64,000 nucleotides of DNA, taken from the NCBI GenBank assembly GCA_946122785.1, contig CAMGYJ010000011.1, positions 36,606,513 through 36,670,512 on the forward strand, read 5' to 3'. The DNA is from Linum tenue. Its lineage: Eukaryota > Streptophyta > Magnoliopsida > Malpighiales > Linaceae. The position numbers and the translations under genes were made by a program. Position 1 is the stretch's first letter; each line of letters opens with the position of its first letter. The notes beneath the pieces are model-generated. The model made no database searches. It was not told the DNA's origin and was given only the letters and a program-made list of their open reading frames with translations. This document shows positions 34,771 to 46,459 of this stretch, one piece after another.

Positions 34771-35602
34771 TAGTAGGAGATACGGGGATTGAATGAAATA
34801 AGATTGAGAAAATTAATTTGAGAAAAAAAACCAAGTTCCCGACTTGTTCTAGTATTAAACGAACGCTTATCTTCACGTTGGAACCATTGTTACAACACAT
34901 GTTCCTTTTCGATCTTTTATGGAGTTGGCTTTAGACCAAATTAGTTTATTAGTTCACTCAAGGCTGTTTGCCCATGTACAGATGGAATGAATAGAAGGTC
35001 GTCTTCAATAAATTGGGGGTAATTAATTCCGTAAGTTCCTTACATTTTCTATTCATCAACAAAGCTAAAATATTCAAATCTTAGTTTCTTTGGCTTCAGA
35101 TTGAGGGGGGACTTAGACGGATGGTGATTCTCTGTTTCTTTGGCTTAATTCGGATTGTGTGTACGGTGGCGACGGAGCTTTTCCACGGAGACAGGCTGGA
35201 AAGTCTTTGCATTCGTTGGGAGAATCGCTAAGCACCTTCAAGCCTCAAGGATTCCAACAGGACATACGGAGTGAGGGACGACGCAGACGGAGGGCGATTC
35301 TCTGTTTATTTTGCTTCAAATCGTGTGGTACGGTGGCGGCAGAGCTGTTCGACGGAGATAGTGGGCCGGTGAGGACGAGGGTTTCGTGTTTTTTTTTTTT
35401 TTTTTACCGAATAAATGCAGGAGGAAGACGGTGAAGGACCAAGTGGAGGCGTATGGTAGAGACGGGAGATTGGATCGATCGACTACGGAAGTGCTTTTGA
35501 GTTTTGATAGCGAGCCGGACCGGGAAAAACGATACTTGTACTGTGGGGAAATCCAACGTTCATTATTCCGTCCGTCACTTTAGGGAGTGACCGGTTTGAG
35601 CT

Positions 35603-35752
35603 AGCTGGGTTAATGTCCATTGGGCTTGGGCAGTTGGGCTGACCTTTAATACACTCAAGAAGCCACGTCAGTTTTACCGTTGTCAAGGTGGACCAATGGA
35701 AAAGTAGCGGCACCGGTGCCGCACTTTTAATAGAGGCACCATAGTATTGGCC
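35603..35752. repeat. Right TIR of the first MULE
   Basis: Reverse complement matches 25796-25945 with scattered substitutions; it ends TAGTATTGGCC, followed by CTATTTTAA. Confidence 0.85.
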
Positions 35753-35984
35753 CTATTTTAATCCCTAATTTTGTGCGATCAAACAATCCATATTGAAGGA
35801 AGACTCGAACTAAAACAACTAAACAAGGGAACAGTAATGATTGGGTTGATTATTTGTTCAGTGAATTGAGAAAAAGTTTACCCCCACCAAGTCTCTTCCC
35901 TTAGGATTTCGGAATCTTTTGTTGTTTCCGGGTAAATGTGTCAATTTTCAATTTAATTTAATCCAATATAATCCTTTCGCTCAA

Positions 35985-36180
35985 TGTAGTAAAAAACGAG
36001 TTTTTACGTAGAAACGTTTTGGTGATTTAGAAGTGTAAAATCGTAAGTTTTTAAGTTTTAAAGCGGAGTTATTAACTACATAAGTTATAAAAACTGAGAT
36101 TTTGTGTAGAAGCGTTTTAGTGACCTAGAAACATAAAATCGTAAGTTTTTAAGTTTTAAAGCGTCATTTTGACTACATTG
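35985..36180. repeat. Tandem pair of the AAATCGTAAGTTTTTAAG repeat
   Basis: A ~96-bp unit (GTAGAAACGTTTTGGTGATTTAGAAG...AAATCGTAAGTTTTTAAGTTTTAAAGCG) occurs at about 36008 and 36104. The same motif, inverted and diverged, is found at 46635-46870 and 47170-47275. Confidence 0.65.
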
Positions 36181-36533
36181 CTTCTGCTTAAATCTCAAAC
36201 TAATCCAATTTATTTACATCTAAATCCAATTGGACTAATGGATTCATGTATTATTGGCAAATCATAGTTTAGCACCAATATTTTTTAAATTTTACAATTT
36301 AGTACATAAAATTGTTTTTATACGAAAAATATCATAGGAATATTACATTTGGTATCTAATATTTTTATTAGTATGTCATTTTAGTACCTTAACTTTACAT
36401 ATTAATCCAATCTTTAGATGTTGTTTGGATCCATGATCCAATTCACCAATCTATTTGATCTAATTAATGAATCCAACCATCCATATGATCCATATATCCA
36501 ATCCATTTGTCAACCCTATTTCCAAGTAGGACT

Positions 36534-37175
36534 ACAAATGAGCCAAATCGATCCGAGTTTTGACCCAGTTTGAGCTTAGCTTGTTAATAAACGATTCGAG
36601 CTCGAGTTTGGCTTGTTTACTAAAACCTTAGCTTATGTTTGACTCGAGCTTGGCTTGTTAATGAGCTCACGAGATTTACTCGAGTTTGGCTCATCAATCA
36701 CATCGCAAGATAGGCTGTAGCTCAAGTATCATATCATTTAGTTCATAAATTTTAATTTTTCATATAATGTTATTTGATAATAATTAGTATTTAAACAATC
36801 TATTATCCATAATTTCAGTTTAAAAATATAAATGAAACATATTTGGTCATATCTTCATAGTCTTAAACATTGTATATGATGATATATATAATCTAACAAA
36901 TGTATGAAGTATCTACAAGCCAACTAATAAGTTATTCTTCGATTCGTCTCCTTAAGTTATTCGTAGAGGAGGCTCTCTAACTATACTATCGAGCCAATCC
37001 ATAGCTCACAAATTAGCTAACTCATGAGTTAGCTCAACAAGCGACCAAGTCGAGCTGGTTGGCGAGCCTTACAAGCTGATCAAGGCGCAGCTTGAGCTTG
37101 ACTCATTAGTAAACGTGTCGAGTCTCGAACATGCTTTTTTCGAATCAAACGTCGAGCCACTCGTGAGCAGTTTTG
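36534..37175. mobile_element. Decayed copy of the CTCG-rich hAT-type MITE family
   Basis: The left edge CTACAAATGAGCCAAATCGATCCGAG and the right part CGAGCCACTCGTGAGCAGTTTTGG resemble the ends of the element at 19823-20437. The interior is AT-rich, with GAGCTCGAGTTTGGCTTG motifs. The terminal bases and target duplication are lost. Confidence 0.6.
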
Positions 37176-38239
37176 GTAATATTTTGCACGCTTGTTAGCC
37201 AAATAAGGATAAGAGTAAGTTGGGTTGAGTTTTCATTTCTTTTAACAGCTTCCGGTTACCATTAATTCGCGGAATCCTCAGGGGAGGGTAGAAATAATTG
37301 GACAATAGACAGAACACCATTTTTGTTCTTCTCACATAAATTAAGGGTTTGATTTGGTTTTGGTGATACTTATATTAATATTACTGTGATCAATGCATGC
37401 ATTGTAATATACATGCAATTAAGGAAAATGATGTAGTGTAGTTTACCATGTTTGGGTTTGGTGATAGTTATTTTAGTATTCAAAAATTGTATTTTTTTTT
37501 TATGAAATATACTTTTACCCTTATTTTTATGGATTGTAGACGAACGCCAGTCTGTAGTAATTCTACCCCTCTTTAATCAATAGAGATAGACACATGTGTT
37601 CGACTTGAGGATACAAACACTAATTGCATATGTTAGACAAACAACGAGACTTAGGTAAATAGACCGATGATGAAATTTTAAAGGGCCAGGGTGTTAAATT
37701 GAGCGCTTGGTAGAGACATCCACGAAAAAGTGGAAGGAACTGAGCATGGGTGTTCCCGAAAAAATCATAGCAGATTAAATAATTAAATTTTAAGGGTATT
37801 ATGAGAATATAAATAAATAATTAGGAATATAATTAAAACAAAAAAAGAATCAAACAATCCCCACTAAACTATTTCAACAATTTCAAGTTTTAGGTGAGAT
37901 ATTAATATCACTCATTTAATCATTTTGAATGATTCTTTCTATCACATCAAGAATACAATGAATTTGCAGAAAAAACCAAAAAAACTTCTCTTTACTGTTA
38001 TCATCCCCTAGAGCGGAAATGCTAATGTTAGATAGTTTCATACTTTCATTGGTTCGCCCAAAAAGAAAAAAAGAGTACTTCACTACTTCAGTGACCAAAC
38101 TGAACTATATAGTTGAGTTGAGTGCTTACTTTCGTATTTAACCAGAAGAAAGATCAACCGTAAAAGGACTGTCTTACGGGCTACGGCTGCCGGCAAAAAA
38201 AGAGACGTATTTCCCCCACCAAAACACAGAGAAAGAGAG
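37176..38239. other. Intergenic DNA upstream of the Asterix gene
   Basis: About 1 kb, AT-rich, without a gene. The last ~80 bases should hold the promoter and 5' UTR; I see no clear TATA box. Confidence 0.4.
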
Positions 38240-39830
38240 ATGTCGGCCAATGATCCGCGACAGCCAGCGGCCGCGAAACCCTTCGTCCCTCCGGTGGTTG
38301 CGCCGGAGGAGATGCCCGTCGATTACTCAGGCTTCCTCGCTGTCCTCTTCGGCATAGCCGGCGTCATGTTCCGGGTGAGTCTACTTTGTTAAAACAAATC
38401 GAGATTTATCTTCCCCAACTTGCTTGATTCACCAAATTCAGTTTCCGTTTGGGTTTTTTTCCCATTCACTTTCGATTCAAATATATCGACTGTGTTGAAG
38501 CTACTGCCTTTTTCTCTCTATTCCAATTTGATGGTTTTGGATGGCCTACTTACTTTCGCTGCCATTAATTAGGAGATGTGGAATGCTGGAAATTTTCGGT
38601 GCTCTGAATCTGGATTGTGCTTATCTTTCGTGTCCTTACAGTTCATTTTCTTCCTTCGCAGTACAAGCTTTGCTCGTGGGTTGCCCTAATTTTTTGCGCC
38701 CAGTCGCTTGCCAATATGAAGAACATTGAGAATGACCTGAAGCAGATCTCCATGGCCTCCATGTAAGTGCTAACAACAAGTCTACATTGTCTGCCGAGGC
38801 TGTGAAATTTCATGCCTGTGTTGCTGATTTGTTTGTACTGCTTGTTATATGGCACAATGGTTAATTGGGATGATGGTAATATGCTTGTTGCTCTGCCGTC
38901 TTGCTAATCGCCTTTTCACCCTTAGCTGCAAAGATGAATGTGTTTAAATCCACCATTGCGATACACAAATGTGAGTCTAGTGCAGTGGACGGACGCATAA
39001 TTGTTTTGAATTGATCTTAGTTGATGTTGGAGTCAGTTTCTTAAGTATCTCAGTAAGTGTTGAGCATATGGGACACCAGGTTAATGAAAGGTGGAACCTT
39101 TATCTGTTTATCTTTCAATTTTAGATACGATCTCTTCCCTTAAAGATTATTTTGGGACATGAAAGTACCCTTGCTACTGTCTCACAAGGACAAGGGCTAC
39201 ATATCCCAGATCATCGTACATGGTTGTTTGACAGTAAAAGAAGAGAACTCTTTGAGGTTTCAATGTGTAGATCTGCTATCTATACTGTGGTCGAACTGTT
39301 GCCTAAGTGGGACTGATTTGCGTAACATAATTGTCCTTTTTGCTTTTCAAATGTGTCCTGCATTTGTTCTTGATTATCATATGGTCCACTGCTGTGCTAT
39401 AATTTCCAGAGGAACACCTAGCTTAATTATGTTATAAACATTGATTCCTTGCCAGAATTGGGTGAATAATACTCTACAGTCTACATACTCTTGTCATGTT
39501 CACTCCACATATGTAGAAATACCACATCTTAATTCATTGGTTCCTTAGCATAGTAACATACTATAAATTCTGGAATCTATAGCCCGTGCAGCTGAATAGA
39601 TGTATTAGTTCTTGTACTATGATGTCTCATGGAGATCATTATGCCAACTTTTAGCATCCATAATCCTAATCTGTTATAGATGCAAGTGCAGTGAGCGAGC
39701 AGTAACTGGCTGGCTGTTATCCTCGTTCTGTGTGGCAATTCTGAGTTTTTGGGTTTCCTGATACAGGTTTGCAATTATGGGATTGGTGAATAACTACATG
39801 GGACTTGCTCGACCCGGCACGAAAGCTTGA
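38240..39830 (+). CDS. Asterix / UPF0139 family ER membrane protein (PAT complex subunit homologue)
   Basis: The animal homologue Asterix (WDR83OS, PAT10) joins CCDC47 in the PAT complex, which protects membrane segments of newly made multipass proteins in the ER. Three exons (38240-38374, 38662-38762, 39767-39830) join in phase through GT-AG introns to give 99 residues, the family's usual size. The family landmarks are all there: NDPRQP near the start, FVPPVVAPEEMPVDYSGFLA, GIAGVMFRYKLCSWVALIFC, AQSLANMKNIENDLKQISMA and FAIMGLVNNYMGLARPG at the end. Two to three hydrophobic segments span residues ~33-45, 46-62 and 77-92. The ATG at 38240 has AGAGAG before it and no upstream ATG close by. TGA is at 39828-39830. 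The gene looks intact. Confidence 0.93.
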
Positions 39831-40155
39831 TAGTTAATTTGCGCAGGAGGGGAAATGGGTACTAGCATGTCTGCAGATCGTTTTTTTTTTTTTTGAACCG
39901 ATACATGCTCAGAATATTTTGGCAGGGCCAAATTGCACCATTAATCACGGTCTTTAAAACTTCGTTCATGTTTGCATAAAAGAAAAAGAGCAAACGTTTC
40001 GTAGTGTAACCGCTACTGGCCTTGCACCTTCGTTGTTTCATCATTAGTAGTTGTTTGGCCAGCTCTGTTAAATTAATCCTACAAACTATTGGCTTCGACG
40101 ATAGCTTTGACTGTTGAGTAGGTGACTGGTATTTTGGTGTACCGATGAAGCGCTG
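39831..40155. other. 3' flank of the Asterix gene
   Basis: Contains a T run at 39883-39896; no gene seen. Confidence 0.4.
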
Positions 40156-40513
40156 TCAGAGATTCTTCTTGTCCTTGCCGTCGTAAAGCTTTTCAGTGTA
40201 TTGGTAGAGTACGTAGGCGAAAGGAACGTCACAGGCGGATTTGGTCTCCGTGCTAATTATTTTCACCTGTTCTGTACAAGGTTTCATACGATACGAGGCA
40301 CAGTACGATGATCTTGCCTGCTGTCGCCGAACTGTTGTCGCAGACGTCGCGTCCCCTGGATCCTCCCTCGGTGATTTCTTTGGAGTGTTGGCTTGAGCTT
40401 TTAAGTTTTCCTTCCAAGCTGAACACAACTTTGCCGCCTATCTTCCAACCATAAGAGTTGGTCCAAGGGATTATATGGCCGTGTCTTCCCGATATTCGCT
40501 GTACGCGAGCCAT
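40156..40513 (-). pseudogene. Unrecognised coding-like segment with a frame change
   Basis: Two overlapping minus-strand frames share this stretch. One starts at ATG 40511-40513 (MARVQRISGRHGHIIPWTNS, then GGKVVFSLEGKLKSS). The other ends at TGA 40156-40158 with SACDVPFAYVLYQYTEKLYD. The base composition is more gene-like than the flanks, and the two parts could belong to one protein if a frame change lies near 40400. I do not recognise the family. It may be a decayed gene, a genuine short gene, or chance. Confidence 0.3.
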
Positions 40514-40980
40514 GGTTTTATGAGTACTAGATATGCTTGCTGAGTTTCGCGTAAAGCGAGTAATATAAAAATTTACATGTGATTGCAAACCGGTAAAGAA
40601 CACAAATCCAAATAAATGCAAGCCTAGCTTTCATTTGACAAATAGGAACATCTAAGCAGCTAAAAAAGAATCGAGGACACATTTTGCTATAAGTTGAAAC
40701 AAACAATACAAAATGGACTCGTTGGCCAATGAATAGGCACCGATTGGGGAACAACAAAAATCATTTTGTAAATCATAAATGTAGTTCTCTTATTCTTCAA
40801 TGAGTATTTAGTTTCGTTATTTCCAATGCTACTTTCGTTGTTCTTGATTGAGAGAGATTTTTATCGTTTACATCATATATAGGACCTCGAGCTAGAGAGA
40901 TGATTAAAAATGCAAATCAAATACAAAAGCATGTCTCGAACGAGAGAGATGAGTAAGCATACAAAATCAAATACGAACAA

Positions 40981-41433
40981 GTGGTCGTCAACCCGCGGGT
41001 CGACCCACGGGTTGACCCACTTTGACCCTGACCCAGTGAGAAAAACGGCCGCACGCACCCGCCGGTCGACTGCTATAAGATATCGAGTTGGAGGTCAAAT
41101 TGTGTCATTTTTTTCCTTGGTTTGCGAAATGCGCTTATTTTCCGATTTTCTTTTCGCCAAACTCAATCTTTGAAATTCTTAGTTGAACATTTGAATATTG
41201 ATGTTATATAAGTGTATATGAATTTCACTCTATGTTGGATCTAAGTACGACATGTTACTTTGGTGTAATGTTATATGTTATTACTCATATGTTAGATGAG
41301 ATTTGATATAATTTATCAAGATAAGTACAATAAAATGACTTTTTCTATATTTTCGGGCTAAAACGGGTGACCCGTTAACCCTTGACCCACTAGCTCGACC
41401 GGGTCCGGGTCAACCCGCGGGTTGACAACCTTG
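40981..41433. mobile_element. hAT-type MITE with CAACCCGCGGGT ends
   Basis: The left TIR GTCAACCCGCGGGTCGACCC pairs with the right GGGTCAACCCGCGGGTTGAC. The outermost bases are (G)TGGTCG and CAACCTTG. CGAACAA flanks both sides (40974-40980, 41434-41440). Confidence 0.8.
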
Positions 41434-41785
41434 CGAACAACAAACAAAAATATAAGAAATAGGGAGAGAAATAAAAAAAAAATATTGACATATGTCTCTT
41501 TAAAAGATTCTCATATGATACTCTTGAAAGATTGACCTTAAACTTAGGTAAAATTATCAAAAAACCTTTTAATGAGTAGAAGCTTAACCAAGACTTTTAT
41601 AGAAGAAAAAAATGGGTAGATAAACGGCGTATATTCTTCTCCATCGATTAATGATTTTCACGAGCAATATGATTCCTCTATTAATTGTCTAAGACCATCC
41701 CAAATTCCCAATGCTTGAAGTCAAAATGTAAAATTTTGCGATAGATTTGACACTCTAAAGTCATTGTGTTTTTTTTCAATGAGAG

Positions 41786-42162
41786 CAAGGTTGTTACATT
41801 CCTATCGGACTTTGGTTGGATCCGGTCGATCTAAGTCGAGATTCAAAACAACTTCCAGAAAGCCTTCTGGTCTAACGCCTAAAGAGGGAGAAGAAGAGAG
41901 AGGGAAGAGAGGAAGAGGAACAAAGGAAGGGAGATGGTGGGTTGGTCATGAAGGTTAAGTAGATTTATTTTGTGAAAAATAAGTTTTTAATAGATATATG
42001 TAAGATAAATTTCATTTCAGTAATTAAATCTTTAATTACTACCTTATTTGTATATATATTTAGAAAATGTCTAAAACAGCTCAAATCGGCCGAACCCCGA
42101 TCAGACAACTTCAAATCCCTTGCTTGACCGACTCAATGACTTAAACCGGTTTGACAACCTTG
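41786..42162. mobile_element. MITE with CAAGGTTGT ends
   Basis: 377 bp. Ends are CAAGGTTGTTAC and TTTGACAACCTTG, with AATGAGA(G/C) on both sides (41778-41785, 42163-42170). It is probably related to the neighbouring element at 40981, which also ends AACCTTG. Confidence 0.7.
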
Positions 42163-42746
42163 AATGAGACTATGAGAGCAAAATGTCAAATTCAAAAATT
42201 CCTCAAATTAAAATTTCTCCGACATAATTTAGTCTAGATTTCATCATTTTATTAGATAATTCATTCGTTATTATTTTTATATAGATAGTAATAATTAATT
42301 AATTTATATATATAATTTTTAAATATGAATTTTTTTTCTCATAAAATATAACGTCATCAATGACGAAAACAAAATGTTTTGTTCGGATGGTCATGGACTC
42401 ATCATATATTTGTCAAAATGAGGAGTAAAAAATTGAAAGTGGTGCAAGTAGAAGTCGAGAAATGTGATATATTAAATTATTAATAGAGAATTTTGAAGAA
42501 TAAAAAAAATAGTTCTTGAAGGCTAAACTAGCGTTGGAGTGAAACTGGAGGCTGATATCAGGAAATGCAGTTTTACTTTTTCTATTAACTGCAATCAAAC
42601 GTCGGGACCAACCGCATGTATAGGCAGTGGGTGGCATGCAGGAGGACTTTATCTTCAACATGATATTATAGTTGTATTAAGATTATCTCTTTTGTTTTAA
42701 TTTAAAATCAATTTTTTTTTGTATAAATAACTAATTAATTAGGACT

Positions 42747-43257
42747 TTGCTACTTTTAGGTAAACCTCATATAGGATTAGGTCGACATAATCTGCCGTTT
42801 CAGTCTTGTGCTAGAAGGTAGCTTACTTCGTAGCAACTTCGAGCATTTTATTTGAAGCCTTCCAGATATCCAATATTTCATCCAATGCCTCGACTTTGTA
42901 GACAAACATACCTACTTTCATGTGGTAGAGGCCTCTGGACTCGAATCTCATCCATGCTTCTCGAATTGAGCTCTAAAGTAGGCTTCACAAACACTTTCCC
43001 AAACTTGTCCATTTTCAAGCAGTTTCCCAGTTTGGAATAACCTTTTGATCAGGTTCAAAATTGGTCTTATGGACTTCCAATCGAGCTCCCAATGTGTAGA
43101 GGGGCACTCCAGCTTCAAAACAAGCCATTAATCTCCAATTTACATCGAGTCAATTGTAAAATATGAATCTCCAAAGTAGGCACCATGAAACTGTTTTTAA
43201 ACTGAAACAACATATTAGGTCGACCTAATCCTAACTGAAGTCGACCGAAAAGTGCAA
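42747..43257. mobile_element. Possible TIR element (GGATTAGGTCGAC ends)
   Basis: The left edge TTGCTACTTTTAGG...AGGATTAGGTCGAC resembles the reverse complement of the right edge TTGCACTTTTCGGTCGAC...AGGATTAGGTCGAC over about 45 bp. No clear target duplication. Confidence 0.5.
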
Positions 43258-45397
43258 ATTACGATGACATGCATGTCAACATAAACGCACCAAATTATTA
43301 TGATCGGTATAATGATATTCATTTGTTGTATTTCGAGCAAAAGAAAAACTATCCTTTACAAACATCCGCTTATTGCCATCATGTGACCTTTTTGGATAAA
43401 GATGATATATATTTTACTTTTTGTGGTTATATAGGTACATACTATTTTAAGGTTTCGAACCTGGGACTTTAGGTGCAAATCTAGTGTTATTTTATCACTA
43501 GATCAAGTATTTGTTCGTTTGTCATATGATGATCTTACCCCTATGGTCAGACATACAACATTACTATACCACTATCATATCATGACATTATCACAATTCA
43601 TAATGATATGACAGTGATAATTTTTTTTGTCAAAAATAAGACTTCATATTATTTTATCAGTCTAAAGCTACTTTTCTAATCTCTCATTTTTTTCTTAATT
43701 TGCCCATATCTCCTTCATTTGAACCCATTTTTATAATAAAAATAATTTTGAGCAAAAAAAGCTATTCAAAACACGTGTTGACTGTGATATAATTACTATC
43801 ATATCATCCTGATATGATAGTGATATTATGACATATCTTTTTCATTTTAGTATGAAATTTTAAATTTTTGTGTAAAAAGAATCAATTAATTATTATCTAT
43901 AAAATTATATTTATTTTGTTGTGTTTTGAGCAAAAAAATATGTTTGTTGTAATCACGTATCACTGTTATATCACGACCTTAACCTTATGGTTAGATCAAC
44001 AACACTGTTATGCCACTTTCATATCATAATATTCTAACTATTAATAGTAATTTGAAAGTGGTATGATGACATGAATTTTTTTTTCTCAAAGATAAGACTC
44101 CATGTCAAGGTCTTGGGATACTCGGAGGCATGAGTACCCAAGCAAGACCTTTCATCTTTTTCCCAGATTAGGTGGTGATAAACCCGAAGATCGATGATGT
44201 ATACTCAATATTCTTTAGAGACCATTCCTTGCAACTATTGGTGCCTAGATCGACGCAACAAGATGAGATATCATCAAAAGTTGTCTAGGAAACTCTTCTT
44301 ATATGATATGTTATTGCCTTAGGCATGTATAAATTGAACGATCACCTTTTCGTGTATGCATGAGAATCAATGATTGATTCATTAGGTCATCAAAGCCTAG
44401 AACCAATTTCATGATTCATCGAGATCCAAAACAACAACATGCTATCCTTACTTCCTTGTTATAATTTATTAGTTAGTGACATGAAGCTAAAGTACGAATT
44501 AAGTAGTTATAGTTCCTCTCGCAAGTGGCGAAAACTCGATTTGGATTGCTTTAGTGGAAGAGATAGGGCATCAATACATCATGATAGAATAGATGCATGG
44601 ATGCATACCATAAATGAGAATAGTATGCATGATCGTCTAGATGAAGCTACCTAAACATAGTTATCCTATCTATCTATATGTTTGTAGCATTTGAGCATGA
44701 GTTGATTAGTTACAAAATAGTTGCTATTTGAAGACCCTACGGAATATGATCTTAAGCATCTCTAGAATTATTACTTAGATGCATGATACACCCTACATCA
44801 GTAGTCCTCCAGCTTAACTACCGCGCAAGGAATATTCTGAATGGGCTCCAAAATGGCGGCCAAGGGTTTAAGTAATTGGTTCACGACTTCACTCCATTCT
44901 CGATTTTTGCTCCTAGCAGTCGAGTCTTGATGTCCCCCATCACGTACAAAGTGGTCCACTAAGATGCTATGTTTTGAAAACACATGAAACACTATCGAGA
45001 GTTCATCAAAATAGAAAAAGCGATCCTTGAGCTACCTAAACACACTTTGTGTGATCCATGAAGCAAATTCAAGATATTATTACGATAAATATGTGAATAA
45101 TATGCAGTTTTGGCCATAATATTATGAAGGTCTAAAATTTTACTTCCTACATGTAATCAGGGGTATTGTAATCTCTAGGTATGCTTGAAATCACAATAAG
45201 GATTTGGCATCTTATTGGTTCAAGTTTGTGTTTCAACATAACTGGAAATGGAGGAGCAATAACCAAACATATTATCAAGAAACGCATAAGTGCAAAGCTA
45301 AAGATGACTTTAACTTTGAGGATAAGGTAGCTTTCCTACCGTGGGGATTGATAAAATAATCTAATTGTACTCTTATTACAATAACTATATGTGTTTA
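43258..45397. other. AT-rich intergenic DNA with small inverted motifs
   Basis: Around 43560-44060, motifs such as ACTATCATATCATGAC, AATGATATGACAGTGATAA and GTGATATTATGAC form several local inverted repeats. I found no gene; short ORFs at 43269, 44439 and 44798 show no family resemblance. Confidence 0.4.
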
Positions 45398-45809
45398 GGT
45401 GAGGTATTCGGTGCACCCACTCTTTTGGGTATATTTAGTGCACCTGCTTCATAATTGTCATTCTGATCATGCGATTCATATCAAAACGGTATCAATTGTT
45501 GCTTATGATGTTATGAACAAGAAGCACATGAATTTGAAAAAAATAATTCAAAATTTATTTTCATTTGAAGGATTTAGGATTTGGGGATTTAGGGTTAGGG
45601 TTTAGTTTACAATTTGGGATTTTGGGTTGGGATTTAAAATTGAAGGTTAAGGGGTTAGGGTAATAGATTGATTTGTTATGATTCTATGTCATATCATCAT
45701 ATTAGATTGAGAGTACTAATTAAATTTCAAAATTTGATGTATTATGGACACTTTTAGAGTTGGGTGCACTGAGTGCACTATAAAAAGTGAGTATGCCGAA
45801 GTAGCCACC
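45398..45809. mobile_element. MITE, family A (TTCGGTGCAC ends), first copy
   Basis: 412 bp. The left edge GGTGAGGTATTCGGTGCACCC and the right GTATGCCGAAGTAGCCACC are diverged TIRs. It aligns end to end with 56276-56683, including the TTAGGGTTAGGGTTTA core. Confidence 0.8.
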
Positions 45810-45904
45810 GTTTGTTTATTATTATTACTAGAATAAGGGATAATTGGGTTGGTCTGCCGAATAGATTTAGGTTTTATTATTTGGATTTCAAGTTTTCCTA
45901 AATA

Positions 45905-46200
45905 TATGTCAAACCGTTATACTCTTTGAGTGTCTGATATTCTAGGTACTCATACTCAAATATCTCAATCTGGACGATGAATTAAATTCAGGTTGCGATA
46001 TGATACTATATCCTAACTTTCAATAGAAAATCACAGGCGTTGATTCTCTAAACTCAACCCCCAAGATCAATTTAATACAAATTGAGAATCAACGATTTTA
46101 ATTCGCTGAAGTACACAAAGTAATCCAACGGACATATCACTTGAATTGAAGTATGGTATACTCCAAGAATATACTAGTCGTTACTATACATATAGTTTGC
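45905..46200. mobile_element. Decayed relative of MITE family B
   Basis: GATATGATACTATATCCTAAC, TTCTCTAAACTCAACCCC and AAGATCAATTTAAT match (partly reverse-complemented) the interior of the element at 56700-57103. The ends are not clear. Confidence 0.45.
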
Positions 46201-46459
46201 ATATCTTGCCGAAGTGAAGTTGAAGAATAGAAAGAATGTCACAAACCCTAAACTCTTCCTCTCAATTTTTGCCCCTTCTCTCTCTAAGGTCGCCAACCAT
46301 TCTTCTCAACTCAATTCCCAATTTCGTCCCCAATCTCTAACCAATTATGCTCTTCCTATCTAATCCCTAATTCTCTCTTCTAAAATTTTAAATCTTTCAA
46401 TTCTTATCCTCTAATCTCTATTATGTTCCATTAAAAATTCAGGTTCCTATCAATTTGAA

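Larger units (their letters stand above)
25796..35752. mobile_element. Mutator-like (MULE) element, non-autonomous, interrupted by nested insertions
   Basis: The ends begin GGCCAATACTATGGTGCC on both sides (right end reverse-complemented). Similarity continues for about 150 bp to CCCAATGGACAT. Exact 9-bp duplications CTATTTTAA flank it. The span is 9,957 bp, but 7.3 kb is a Copia element (27087-34375) and 0.66 kb a hAT-type MITE (26319-26976); the MULE proper is about 2 kb. No transposase is seen. The right arm holds a GC-rich stretch with an internal duplication (35113-35195 versus 35286-35365) that might be captured host DNA, but I do not recognise a gene. Confidence 0.88.
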
